Shown here: positions 38,768 to 51,839 of the stretch, one piece after another | Layout: the number at the start of each line of letters is the position of its first letter | Position numbering within the stretch: the first letter of the stretch is position 1 | Origin: Spisula solida | Lineage: Eukaryota; Mollusca; Bivalvia; Venerida; Mactridae | DNA length: 64,000 nucleotides | Direction of reading: 5' to 3' | NCBI GenBank assembly: GCA_947247005.1 | Contig: OX365949.1 | Coordinates: 17,115,130-17,179,129 of the forward strand | Notes under the pieces: model-generated | What the model was told of the DNA's origin: nothing | The model's database searches: none | What the model saw: only the letters and a program-made list of their open reading frames with translations | Made by a program: the position numbers and the translations under genes

Positions 38768-38840
38768 CGATCCCGGCAGGACTCGAACCTGCAATCTCCT
38801 GATTCGTAGTCAGGCGCCTTATCCATTGGACCACGGGACC
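38768..38840 (-). tRNA. tRNA-Arg (anticodon ACG)
   Basis: Full cloverleaf on the - strand. The acceptor stem GGTCCCG pairs with CGGGATC (one G-U), and the A box is TGGTCCAATGGA. The anticodon arm is CCTGA-CTACGAA-TCAGG with ACG in the middle of the loop. The B box is GGTTCGAGTCC in a paired T-arm. No intron. The discriminator base is G. CCA is not encoded, as in eukaryotes. It reads CGU and, with inosine at the wobble position, CGC and CGA. Confidence 0.95.
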
Positions 38841-40459
38841 TGATCTGAAAAGTTTATTTTGTTTACAAGAGCAGATTGTGTTCTGTAACTGTTCGTTAAA
38901 TAACTTTGTTTTTAATCGTGTTTTAATATCGCCATTTTACCATTAGTTTGTTCATTATAACATTATTACAATTTTGTCTATGCACACAGTAAGACCAAAT
39001 GTATATATTTTTACTACTGAATATCATTGGAAGAATAGTTTATTTAATGTCGATTGTGAAACAAGTTTTTCCAACTTATATTAATCACTATCGACACTCA
39101 TTCCTGATGTTATCCATCGCAACGAGGGTATGAGAGAAGAGAAGCCAGATTCCCTTTTATGCTGAGCGTCTAGCAAGGAAACTACTGGTACCAATTTTAT
39201 TTCGTATTTGGTATGATGCCGACCGGGATCGAAATCGGAGTCTCCCGCACTCGAAGCGGACGCGAAAAAGTTGGACCCTCTCCGATCAGAATCTCTTTAG
39301 AGGAGGAAATTCGAATCGGAGAGGGAATGTCTATGTATTGACATCTTCAAATTGTGCATGTTTTGTTGAAGTACTTGATTCGTCGTTATTATACATTATA
39401 TAGTTCTACTTGTTTCCAATCCCATCCCTTGCGAACTATGTCCATGACTATTTCACAGAATCGGGGGATTTACCGTTCAATGATGAAGCGGGCTTAAATT
39501 GATTATAATTGATTGTTGATCCATTTTCTTATCCGGCCACGTGTGTATAATGTCAACAACATCAAATACTGACCAGCACTTAATTACACTTTCATGTTGA
39601 TCAGTTGCCTCATTAATGCTTTGTATCTTACCGCAACTAATGGCTGTAAAATGACGGAAAGATTTATATAAACAATGGCGACCGGGGCTGGCCTTATTTT
39701 ATAGCTAGTGTAATCATTACTTGAAAAGAAATCTGTTAGTTTTATGAAGTGTAATTAATGTGAACAGTTATAAATTGTGAATTAACTTGTATTGGTTATT
39801 CTACGGGATCTTGCAAACTAAATAATGGTGCTTTTCACTTTGTACTAGCTGTGTGTATGCTTAATTAATATTTGATTGAAGCTGTTAAGTAATTAAATCA
39901 TCAGCTTCCTTTTATGCATAGAGGCTTGTTTGCTACATTTACTGATGGTATATACACTTTGTTTATTCAGAGTGTGCTGTATAACCACTTGACTTCAAGA
40001 ATACCGACTAAGAAAATATGAAATAACCTTTTTTAATAGTATTGTTTTCTTCTATAACTAAGTCTCCACTCTCAGCAGCCGCTGAGCAATTTCTGCAAAA
40101 GTCCCAATTGTAAACTAAATCGTCGCATACCGTTGAAAACAAACATATATTTTCATGTGAGATCATACTAAAAATCAGTATCGCAAAACAAATCAGCATC
40201 CGTATTTTATAACAGCAAAAGTTCAAGATCTGCAACTTGAGATTTGTTTGAAACTCAACTAAAACGAGTTGAGTAAAGTCTTAATTTTGAGCCGAGACTT
40301 TTTATCTTCAAAGGCTTTGAGCTAAGAGTTCTGAGCTGAGAATATTGAGCTCATATTTCTATTTGTGATGCTTGTGAACACCGACTTGATTCCAAACCAA
40401 TGATGCGCTGATTATTAAAGTTTAATAGCAGTAATTTGAGTTCATAACAATTTAAAGTA
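38841..40459. other. No gene seen; decayed tRNA-like half
   Basis: At 39218-39262 the reverse strand resembles the 3' half of a tRNA (a CCGC-TTCGAGT-GCGG arm and then GATTTCGATCCCGGTCGGC). Next to it an 11-bp inverted repeat (CCCTCTCCGAT ... ATCGGAGAGGG, 39278-39327) could form a hairpin. The rest is AT-rich with no exon. Confidence 0.35.
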
Positions 40460-40692
40460 CAGGGTGTTAAATAAGTTTGTTCTCAAAATTTAAATTCACA
40501 TCAAGTGCTATTTGAGCAATGTACACAGTAGACAACTTTAATTTCTTACTCTAATAGCTCCATTTAATGCCAAAAAGATTAGAACAATAGTAGACCCCTT
40601 TGAATTAAAACAGAAAATGTTACAGTCTTCCGAGGTCAGAAAAATAAACTATCGAAACTTCAACATTGAGAACAAACTTTTTTAACACCCTG
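40460..40692. mobile_element. TA-flanked mariner-like MITE
   Basis: 233 bp. The ends are CAGGGTGTTAAATAAGTTTG and, reversed from the right, CAGGGTGTTAAAAAAGTTTG, about 27 bp of inverted repeat. TA is present on both sides. The CAGGGTGT start is typical of mariner-type ends. There is no transposase frame. Confidence 0.8.
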
Positions 40693-43247
40693 TACATGTA
40701 ACGAGTCGTTAGTAGTAACCGATTACACTATAAATATTTTACCAAGTTTGCACCTATAGTGGGGTTCGAACCTAAACTCAACAAACAGTGCAATCGCCTA
40801 ACAATGTTAAGTCTACTGTCAATTATGGTATAGTTGTTCTGTTTTATTTCATATTATTTGCCTTAGATTTGCTGATCCATGCAAATTTGCTACAACATAT
40901 CTTACACTGATCCCCATAAAATGTTTGACTGAAGAGTAAACTGATACTTTCATCTAATGCACCTTCAATATCCAAATACTTAGTTACGACTTTTGACGAC
41001 GCCAGAAGTATTTCAACATTGCATGGCAACACACTATGAAAGCCATTTAGAGCGTTAACCAAAGAATTCCGTCTATGCTTTAAATTTCAGATTGTTCCAA
41101 AAGGCTCCAAGAAAAATTCTAACTCCGGGTTTAATTCCGACAGACAGGCCATCAAGCACCCCCATTATCGTAATGATAGTTGTAATTTTACGTTATATCG
41201 AGACCTTTGCAGCTTGTTGTTGCGATATTTGAACTATATGTGGTTTCTGAATTGTTTAAATTGACGCCATTTATCACTTGGATCACGTGACTCGATAAAA
41301 TAAAGACTTGTCAGAATTCTCTACTCTATAAATTATAATGCACTTTGCCTAATACGATACCAAAATGATAAAAGTGTTTCGCCGGATAGATGACTGATGC
41401 TTGATGCGAGAAATAGAACAAAAACTGCTAAAATAAATTCCTATATGCGTTCTTCAAGCAAAACTACCCACTGAAAAAATAGAATTTGTGTTTTCGCTTA
41501 GAACTACTTGAAAACAATGCTCAGTACAAACCCATTTGTAGAAATATTAAAGATGAGCACAATAAGTTACAATATTTTATAAGATATCGTACATTGACAT
41601 CTAAAAGGCATACTTATCGGCATAGATTGCGGTTTGATCGGGTTCGCAGTATGTTTGGTGCTACGAACACTTTCAATGATAATACGAGTATCCGTATTTT
41701 GAAATTTTAATTCTGGTATTCGGCTTTAAAATGGGAAATTGCGTCTCTTTTTCGTGGCGATGGATACCTTCAGGCATGAGGTGTCGAGAGTTATCAACAT
41801 ACATGTACTAATAAGCTGTAAATCTGGTTTCACAATCACGTTTTAACTATTATTAAGTAAAGGAATGAAAATGTATTCTTTCTTAATCAAACCAAAGATC
41901 TTAATTAAGAAAATTATGATTTGAAAGAGGAAAATTGGACACCCACGTTTGCAGTACAACATTTCTGTGTCCCAAATATCATTCACATTTAAAGTTTTCC
42001 GAGTACCCGAGTACTCGATTGGAAGAATGACCGAGTACCCGAGTACCGATTTTAGTACTCGTTGCCATCTCTAGTATTTTCTGATAAACTTGGAATTTTC
42101 ATTTACATGAGTGTAGGTCTGGCTCTTTGCGAACCCATGTTTTATTCCTTGACGGATTTCAATAAATGAGGTATCATTTTAAAGCTTAATAATAGATATA
42201 AATGTATAAATTTAGTTTTAGCCTATATTCTTTAAAACGGGACATATAAGGTATTAAGAACAAGTGAGAGTTCGTGAGATTTCAGAAGACTGCCGCGAGA
42301 TACTGTGAGATTTGGTACATCTTTCCAATCTTTGTACATTCTTTGGAAAAATAAAACCACGAAATGTATTTCATCCAATGATTTTTCGTACGGCAGACCT
42401 TTGTTAGAACATGTTTATATCATCATACGCGCTTTGACAACAAAAATATACGTTACTTCTCAACCCGGCAGAATGTAACGCAAAATTCTCCCTCCGCCGA
42501 AAATCAGGCAAAGATGTATTAGTGCCAGGCTAACCGTCCTCTCTCCTGACAATTTATTTCTTCAAATTAGGCAAATTTAAGACGGGATCAAATAGTCTTC
42601 ACCCTTGCGTGTTATATGTGATTACATTTGGCGCCAAAGAAGATGGGAAACAATGCAATTACATGATATGATCTTAATGCAAGGCTGCTAGCGGGACGTC
42701 AACGTTTTACTGCCGAAACAAATGCAAGCGGCTTCAACCATTGATCATAAATTTATAAATAAAGCGTTTCCAGAAGTAGAGAGATGATTTTTTGGGACCA
42801 CGAAACATATTTGATTTTTTTTCTTAAATTGGACGTCACAATTGTCGGAAAATCCGAAAAACGTTTTTTGGCACTGAAATGTCACCGGAATAGGTAGCAA
42901 TAGTCGAAGTCATTCTCGCGAATATTAGTTCATTAGGGCTACTTATTTTAACATAATTTAGACACTCTGTAAATCGAGACTTAAGTGTATAAATTATCCT
43001 GAATGAAATACGAGCATAACTTAAATAATCCCACGCAGATTTTCAACGCATACTTTGAGAAATTAATGCTTTATTTCAGTTCAGTTGATATAAGAACTGA
43101 TAGACAATCAGATTGTGTAATATATTTCTTTATTTACAGCTGAAGCATGCATCGGTCTAATGAACCTCTCGGGTCATTGGTCCGTACGGTTCCCCAATTC
43201 CAAACGGTCCTATATTAAACCGAAAATCTTAAGTGAATACTGAATCT
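40693..43247. other. No gene seen
   Basis: Contains an E2F-like perfect palindrome TTTGGCGCCAAA (42627-42638) and a cluster of GAGTACCCGAGTAC-type inverted words at 42000-42060. The open frames at 40844-41062 and 41486-41710 lack support. Confidence 0.4.
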
Positions 43248-43692
43248 GGCCCCGTGTTCACAAAAAATTGGTTATCAGGATCAGGCTCAAGCTCCATTCT
43301 GTTTTTGCTATTTCTTTCAAAAAATATGTACATTTTTAAAATTATATGTTCCTTAGCAGTTACAGAATATCAAAACAGTTTCTAGATAACAGATTACGAC
43401 CCTTTAAAACTTTAACTTTCCTATAAAAAGAGATTAATTGTACTTGAGACCGAAACTGATCTGAGACAATCAGGATCAAGCTCGAACACCCAGCTTCAAT
43501 TTATTAAGCACAATATTTCTATAACTATGCATTAAAACTTATTCATTTGTCTTTAAAATTTAAGGAGATACCAATATTGTTTCATCTGCTTAAAGAAATA
43601 ATCTTTCTATCAACATATATTTTGTATTTAAAATGAGATAAAATGGAGCCTGAGCCCGATCCTGATAACCAATTCTTTGTGAACACGGGGCC
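43248..43692. mobile_element. Inverted-repeat element with about 50-bp ends (MITE)
   Basis: About 445 bp. The left end is GGCCCCGTGTTCACAAAAAA and the right end, reversed, GGCCCCGTGTTCACAAAGAA. The match continues through TTGGTTATCAGGATC and the CTCAAGCTCCAT region. The flanks suggest a 3-bp duplication CTG, or none. Superfamily not assigned. A core piece also occurs at 12885-12930. Confidence 0.8.
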
Positions 43693-46235
43693 TGGCGTCA
43701 CAACGGGACTAAACGTCTACGCGATTTGCGGTGCTAGTCCGCACTATTACCCATGTTAAGGATTGGCATGTGAACAATCTGGGAATTAAAAGAAACGTTG
43801 GAACGTTTCATAGTTAGTATATTCTTACTTGTGTTTTTGTTAGTTTTTAGACATTTAGTAAAATAATAATAATGATACTAATTAGCTTTTATACCTTTAA
43901 CAAAAAATAATTAATAATAACAATGATAATAATGACCTTTTACCATTTAATTAAATTAAATAACTTCGTCCTTTTAGAATAGAGCAACGTCTAAAAAAAC
44001 TACAAAAGTTCACTTTTTTCTTTGTAGGGATTCACTTCTTTGTACTATCTGTGAGAAACAAGAACAAAAGTAAGGATGTTGAACCGGAAGTCGTTACGTC
44101 ACTTTTAAGCGTTCTAAAATAGTTCCGTGTTTCCCGGAGCGTTTGTGGCCAAAAACATTGAATACGAAGCATGGCTTTTCCGCTAAATGGAATGAATACG
44201 CTGTCATATAGACCATAAATCATAAAGCCGTTAATGCAATCAATGTCCCAATAATACTGTTTATTGAAAAGACAAAACGCATAATAATATGTTGCAAACT
44301 CATTGGGACTCCGGAATTTTACTGTGTAAACCTCAACACTGTAATTATCACGTGACGGGCATGCGCAGTGGCATTTGAAATTTGAAATATGGCTGCCTAA
44401 TTTTCACCAGATATTGTTCGTATTGAGACTGATTTTCCATATGAATGAAGGCTTTTGTTGCCGTTTATGGCTGTTCATATTTAACAGCGTCCATTGATTG
44501 ACTAATAACAGGTTCTGGTTAAGAACAATAATAGTTTGCGGCAATCGTCGTGGATATGGAAGCCACAAACAAGGGTAACGGCGGTAGGAAGACGTTAATT
44601 TTCTAATTTAGTCTGATTTATTTGAAAATATTAAGCAAATTCCATTTTCTTTCACATGAAATATGCATTTATTAAAAAAAGCATCCAAAACATAACGTCT
44701 GAGCAACATGACAAAATCTCAGACATAATGGTTTTTTTGTAAAACGTGTTAATTAAATAGAAATCAGTGGGAAAGTGATTATTTAATTCTAATAAACGAT
44801 GAAAACTGTAACCGAAGACACTTAAAATACACCATTCCTTTCAGGCAGCAATATGCAAGGGGTATTATGAAAGATATTTGTATATTCAGGTTCCATTGTG
44901 TTATTTTGTATGGGATGTTCTATAATAAATAATGCATTAAGTAATATAATATGTGGTGGCATACCAACGCGATGGCATCGGTGCGAATGTAATATTGATT
45001 GAAAAAACACATGTGATCTTTTCCCTCAAAATCAAAACTGTCAGAATTTTATTTTAAATATGATGAATTTCGAATTATTTCGACAATTAAGTACATGCTG
45101 GGAGAATTTGTATATTCGTCTCAGGTACATGTAAATAAAACATGTAATTTTATAATGTCACATACATTTTTGAGGTCTGACTAGGTTTAAAACTGAAATA
45201 TCGTTTAAACACTACCGGTATCATAACAAGCAAATGTTTAAATGAATACTAATGTATCTGAACCCTAGTCAACAGTGCCCTCGTTGCATTTTTTTTCTCA
45301 AAAATATCTAAAAGTACTTTTTACAACAACCTGTTATAATGGCAATACGGTGCCAAAAATACGGTACTCCATAATTTCTACGGCTACTTCACAGATTTTG
45401 TTAACCCCAAGTCACTGAACATTAAATGATAAATATTATATTTCTGTACAGAGATCAAATTCAACATTAATTTTTCTTAACTTCACAAGATTCGTCATTT
45501 AAATCTGCGGTGAATCACGCCCCGTAATTCCTCCCTCGACACGTTTAATAGCTTACCGAGGTTGTCTACTCCAAGTTCTAGGAGCGCTAACACCGGCAGC
45601 AAATGTTCGCCGCATGATCAATGTCGCAATAAAACAAGTTCTGCTGTATCAATTTATCAAGAAACATTTGAAAACAATTTTAACATTAATATAAATGACT
45701 GCTAACAGGTTGAAAGTCTGTAGCCACTTAGTAAACATTAATGGTAGGGTTTTAAAACGAGGCGGTAATACCCAGTTCTAAGACAGGTGTGATTCTGACG
45801 CACGTGTAAAACACACGGTGTCAGGACCTCAAATAAAGTTGAAATTATTTTCACGACATAAATCAGCAGGACTAAACGATTAAATGAAAGGAAATATTGT
45901 AATGAGATATCAATGAGGTTTCTAAGAATTCAACATTAAGTATCGCGAGCTGTTCAAAATTTATTTATGCGCCTCGATTTTGAAAAAAAATGCATTCAGA
46001 GCGGTTCGGAAGCATAGAATCAGTTTACGTATGAAAGCTGGAATTCTGAGACTTGTTGGTCCCTAAACGGGATGCCGGATCCTGGTAGGGGTCTGAGCTG
46101 ATACAGTCGGTGGTTGAGCCGCAAGCCTTGTAAACTAATGATTACTGTTTTCCTATTTGCCCGGTGTCTTGTGACTGGCATTTTAGGATGGGAGCCAGGA
46201 CGAATATTTATGTGCCCACAAAGTATGTACCTTAT
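43693..46235. other. No gene seen; promoter-like motif group
   Basis: At 44348-44398 TCACGTGAC, GCATGCGCA and AAATATGGCTGCC occur within 50 bp (E-box, NRF1-like, YY1-like). Segment 45530-45660 is less AT-rich and might be a conserved noncoding block, which I cannot test here. Confidence 0.3.
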
Positions 46236-46237
46236 AT

Positions 46238-46472
46238 TGCTTAGGTCACAAATCATCGGAAGTGTATCCGGTGTTTGTGCATCATGCAGACGCCGGCCGA
46301 TGAGTAGCAAAAAGTAGTGTCAAAAAAGACATGAATTACTCCGACCGCCGGTCGATGAACGGCCGATGTCCGGCCGATGTCAGGCGGATGTCCGTCATGC
46401 CTCCGGTCAGATCAGACCAAAATACGCCGCCCGATGTTCGGCGTTCGGATTGCATGTGCAACCCAGGTATAA
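46238..46472 (-). mobile_element. GC-rich inverted-repeat element, copy A
   Basis: About 235 bp, starting CTTAGGTCACAAATCATCGG. It has a CpG-rich core of CCGGCCGATGTCCGGCC-type words, and its right end in reverse reads ACCTGGGTTGCACATGC. The reverse complement matches 51590-51832, including the TTTTTGACA-TA-TTTTTGCTACTCATCG segment. No coding capacity. Confidence 0.7.
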
Positions 46473-47882
46473 GTCAGACATTTTCAACCCCGAATTGACG
46501 TGATCCTGTAATTATTATGCAATTTTCAAACTAACCCATTACGTAAAATAGTTATTAAAGCGCTTTAAAATATGTCTAACTGAGTAACATATTGTCATCT
46601 TATGGCATCCTAGTTAACCAAGACGATAATTGGTACCTTTGTTCGGAAGAAACAAGTATTTAACCCCTAACAGTGAAATACCAGCCCCTAAATAGTTGAC
46701 TAAGAATTCAACAAACAATGGGGCCCATACAAACACAACACCATACTTTTCATAATCTCAGAAGCGGTGTTATTTGGGCTTTATTTCCCTGAAGAATACA
46801 AATAACGGTACCGATGAAATTTGAGTGCTTAGGGTATGAACATTATGTCAAGATGAATTACTGAGAAAAACAGAAGTACATCAAGCGATCTGGTGTGAAT
46901 CGATGGCATTAATGGTGTCATTTTCAGGTTAAATGATCTTTAATCAGAGACTTAAGACTCTTTGTCAGCTGGATCAAACGGAAAAGTTTTTTTGGTTTTT
47001 CGTATTTCGTCCGATTTTCAAGCATATGGGTATTTGAAAATCCATGTCTAAATTATCAAAGTGTGCTTGGAGTTCTTAACAAAACTGAAACTTGGAAATA
47101 TGCCGACTACTTCCAGAATGCAGTAATTAATAGTGACATATTTGATTCGAGAAGTAAATTTAATTTTCATCTCATGTTAACTAATAACAAAATAAATACA
47201 ACTTTAATGTTGTTATTGATGTCGGTGCCTTCTTGTTTCATCCCCACATTGCGCTTTCTTGTAATTATTTTCTTCTTTAATAGGTGATTAATTGGGAATT
47301 AAATGGGTTTTATTTAATTGAAGGCGTTCGTTAAAAAAAAGTTATTTACTATATTTTGAAAATAAGACACGATTAAGCTGGATACAATGTCTTATATTAC
47401 TTTTATGTCATATTCTCCCCAAAGTACGGAATTCCTTGAAGTGAATACCCGATACTTAACAGAAACAACAATAAAGTATTTTTTTTTCGTTCGAACGAAA
47501 ACATTTTTTTTCTGAATATGAAAATATCATAAGTTAGAATATTTCGTTTAGGCAAAATAAATGAAAAGATAACTTTGGAAATAAAAGTGTCTGTGTGCCA
47601 TTTTGAGCCACCGTAGCAAAGTCTGCCAAGACAAACAGACTAGTACCATGTTTTCTCACAACTTTCAATTGATGCCGACCATCACTGTGGTAACTGTGGT
47701 CGTGAATCAACCACTCAAAGAAATTTGTTTCTTTGTCATCTCTCGCTATTATTTAATCATTATTAACCGTTTAGAGAAAAAACTCATAAAAAATAACAAA
47801 GAATACTTCCAAGATGTCAAATAGCATTCATTAGAATGCGGATAATTCGAAAATATTCATCGTATTGTTTTGTAAATGACAA

Positions 47883-47905
47883 TGCGCATGCGCGCGTCAC
47901 GTGAC
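47883..47905. promoter_or_regulatory. NRF1-like site next to GTCACGTGAC
   Basis: TGCGCATGCGC (47883-47893) followed at once by GTCACGTGAC (47896-47905), two palindromic promoter motifs. No transcript can be assigned. Confidence 0.25.
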
Positions 47906-48362
47906 CATAACGTGATGAGGATTTAATAAATCTCGCAGCGAATAATATGAGATATGCAAGCTATAATTTAGTTTTCAAACTAGTCGTAAAATGCCCGATA
48001 TTTCCGTGTAATGCGGTTCCGATCGGGCGATATATTTTCATGTTTGAAATAGTTTGCAATGTAATATCTGTCTGATTAATGCCTAATAGAATTATCACGC
48101 CCACAACGGCATCGTTTTGGACAAAGACAATCATGGGGCAAATTGTTTATGTCATGAATATGATTATGAAATGAAACTTTTAATAACTTTTAATAACCAC
48201 TTTTTACAGTTCCATGCCAATTTTGAATAGAGTCAGACTCAAAATTAAGACGGCGATAGGAAGCATGCTGTATGCTTTCAAATGTTGTGGAACGATATGT
48301 TATTGTGGTTTGATATCAGACACCCAAAGTGTTAAATAAAGTTAATATTTAAAATAATTTTT

Positions 48363-48661
48363 AGTAATGCTAAGGTCACATTTGTCATACGAGCTCCGTA
48401 CGAGTTGATTTTGGCAAACTCGTACGGCGGCTCCGTACGGACACCGAAGACTCGTGCGAGCATCGTACGGAATTTCTTAACTCGTACACGAATCGTACGG
48501 ATAACGTACGAATGCATCTCTATAGATTGTTCAGCGTGGTCCGTACGAGCGGTGACCAGACGCTACGAACATACAAAACCGTAAGGATTTCAAAAATTGT
48601 GAACTCGTACGAGTTGATAAATTCGTACGGATATCGTAGAGTTTTGTAACAGTAGCATAAG
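48363..48661. mobile_element. Inverted-repeat element packed with CGTACG
   Basis: About 300 bp. The left end is AATGCTAAGGTCACATTTGT and the right end in reverse TATGCTACTGTTACAAAACT. Inside, GTACG words occur more than ten times, often as palindromic CGTACG next to CTCGTACGAG. The TAAGGTCACA end resembles the ends of the elements at 46.24 and 51.59 kb, so it may be a distant relative. Confidence 0.6.
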
Positions 48662-49149
48662 TGAATATTGAGTCGTGTGTATGCTATGGATAGGTAGTGA
48701 GCGTATTTAAGTCTTCAATCAAACATCGCTACAATGAACACAATCATACCCCTTAACAGTCACCATGAGTGACACATGCAAAACGTACCTGCTTTATCTG
48801 TATGCAGAGACAATTGAAATAATTCACAAAATTTACCTTCCTTTTTTGGTAATAAGCTAATTTCAAAAGTTCTGCAGTTTGTTATTCATTGCGGTGTACA
48901 GTATCTAGACTTTGCTTGAAGTACCCATTGTTTGTGGGGCTGTACGGATGCTACGTTCTGTGTCCATCTATTGTATGGATGGCCGCCCCTTCTGTAGGAA
49001 TTCTCTGTGCAAACTCAATTGATATACAAACATGTATTTTATTTTATTGCTGATCATATTGGGCGTTTAGCATGATATTTAACCAATACTGACCGAAAAA
49101 AGGAAGCGGGTTCTTTATATATTTGATAAGAATATTATAAAATAATAAT

Positions 49150-49514
<365 letters not shown>

Positions 49515-50319
49515 ATAATATTGCGCTTCTATTCCCCTTAGTTAAGAAACTACAGTGACAGAATAACTTCGAGTTGAAGAATGTTTTGACAACGTATACT
49601 TTCTAAGTGATGAACAGAATGTCTGGTAGTGAAATTCTAGATTCATCAACTCGGTCCACAACGTGTTATTGGTACATTGATCTTACGCTAAACACTGAAT
49701 AATATTTCTTAACCCCCGAGAGAAAGTCTGTGAAAAGAAAGGGGTCCGTTTCGATAACACGATTCGTAAATCGAATTATAATTGTGGTAAGCGGCCCCAT
49801 GCTGTGGTCTAACAAGATCCTAATTAATTTAGTCATCGACTAATTGCTATGCATAAGCTCCCCGTACCGCGTAATTAGATAAAATTTACAAATTGTTCTA
49901 TTGTGGTTTAATAAAACGAAAACTTTCGCTGATCAAATATTGGCACATTGTTTCTTTATTTCCCCCGAGTGTACGACCGTGTAAGACGATATTATTATAC
50001 ACTGTAGGATAAGACTCGTTAAAATAGGAAAACAATTACAGCCGATAAAGCTTCGGTGTATTCCGCTACTTGGCCATAGTTATAATTCTTACATCAACGC
50101 CGAGCGTATCCGAAATAATGTATTCACATTATTAGTTAGTCACTTCTTAGTATCAACGAATTGCTTAATTTTGATGGTTTCTATCATAAGCATGGGTCTG
50201 ATCTTACCGTTGTTATGTTTATACAAAGTTCTTTTAAGTTATTTTTTTAACTGGCGTAATCGTCAATTCATTTGGTCACTACCGCAGGTTTGCTCGTATT
50301 TGCTTCTATGTGGTCTTTA

Positions 50320-50478
50320 GTTGAAGTTGCATTGTGCACGATGGCGACCACACTATTGCAGTGCATTGATCACGTGGTACCAAAACCAAATCACGTGATT
50401 CCTTTAGATGAATTCAATCACTACTCAATAGACGAAATCACAAAGCATCTCAAAAATCGCATCTTCACTAATAAATAA
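50320..50478 (+). CDS. Weak short open frame, product unknown
   Basis: From an ATG at 50341 the frame reads MATTLLQCIDHVVPKPNHVI ... ITKHLKNRIFTNK to a TAA at 50478, preceded by an ACCGCAG acceptor-like site at about 50287. The composition is protein-like but the frame is short. I know no family and no partner exon was found. It is listed only as a possible terminal exon. Confidence 0.12.
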   Translation, partial: VEVALCTMATTLLQCIDHVVPKPNHVIPLDEFNHYSIDEITKHLKNRIFTNK

Positions 50479-51589
50479 TTAATAATGGATACTAAAGCAC
50501 AAGTTCTACACAGAATGTCCATGGGTATAATTTCTTGTCGCTAAGGAAGCCACTAACGTACAAATTGTCTGTAACTAGCCAAATCATATTATCCTTGTCC
50601 GTGCGTTATTGACAGTGTGTCGTAATTAAGTTTGTCGGATAGAACATTGCATAATTAACCGCTGGGAGACGTTCATTTCTTTTGAAACAAAAATTACATT
50701 AATATCGACTGCTGTTACTTGATATTTGAGAAACTAATCTAAGTGGTACTTAACGCAAGGGAACGGTTAATGTTGATACCACAGTTTTACATCCATACCG
50801 TGATCTGATAGTTTGTGAAATTGACTAATTTTCAAATTATGATAGTGTCTTTGCAATAATTTGATTGAGCAACGTAACGTTTATCTGATACAATAACGTT
50901 CAAACTAACAGTATAATTAGGTTGAACTAGCACCAGCCATTTGATTCAAATGCCTGATAAGGCAAGCCGTTTGACGTGTAAGGCATTTTTGTTCCCCCTT
51001 TTTTGATGGAGACTAATTTGGAGACGAGAATTAAAGCCATAAGACGTGGATAGTAAAGCATGGTTAACAAATGAAATCACTGAGAAATCACCGGGAAATA
51101 AAGCACATTATATGTGCCCTTTTAAACGGGTCTTGTTATGTCAGAGAGAAAGTCTGCCAGATTTCTTGTTAGAACGGATACATTATACACTTTAGAGGGT
51201 TCCGGTTATATAAGTGTGTTTGGTGAAGAACACTTTGTTGATAATGAAAGAAGACGAACATAGACAGCGTAATAATTAGGAGATCTTACAAACATGCATG
51301 AACATGGCTTCAAATACATATTATATAAAAATTCCCCAGGACTACCAATGTTGGTCTTTAATGTATATTGTGAGTGTTTTGTTTGACCGTTTTCCTAAAT
51401 GTTTGCTTAAGCTTATTTGAATGATTGAAGACAACACCAGCATAAAGAGCAGCAGACATTACTTATATGGAAACGTCTTAAAGAAACTGTTTACTGCATT
51501 TTTATATCTGTTATGATAAAGTATTAATAACAAACGTAATAAATATTATTAAACTCATCCCTACTGCCTGCAGACAAATTTGGTATGTT

Positions 51590-51832
51590 AATACTTAGGT
51601 GCAAATGCCCCCGATTGCCGTCCGATCATCGGACGATGTATCTGGTCCAATCGGACCGGAGGCCGGGCGGACATCGACCGATCATCCGGCGGCGGCCGGA
51701 GTGATTAAAATCTCTTTTGACATTATGTATTGCTACTCATCGACCGGCGTCCACACGATGCCAAGCTATAGGATACACATCGAATACACGAACATCGACC
51801 GACGTCACCGTGATTTGTGTCCTAAGTATATG
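51590..51832 (+). mobile_element. GC-rich inverted-repeat element, copy B
   Basis: About 243 bp, inverted partner of 46238-46472. The ends are ATACTTAGGTGCAAATG and, reversed, ATACTTAGGACACAAATC. The CpG-rich core has GGACCGGAGGCCGGGCGGAC and a CGGCGGCGGCCGG block, then a shared CTCTTTTGACATTATGTATT stretch. The 84-codon frame through it is an artefact. Confidence 0.7.
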
Positions 51833-51839
51833 TCAAGCC

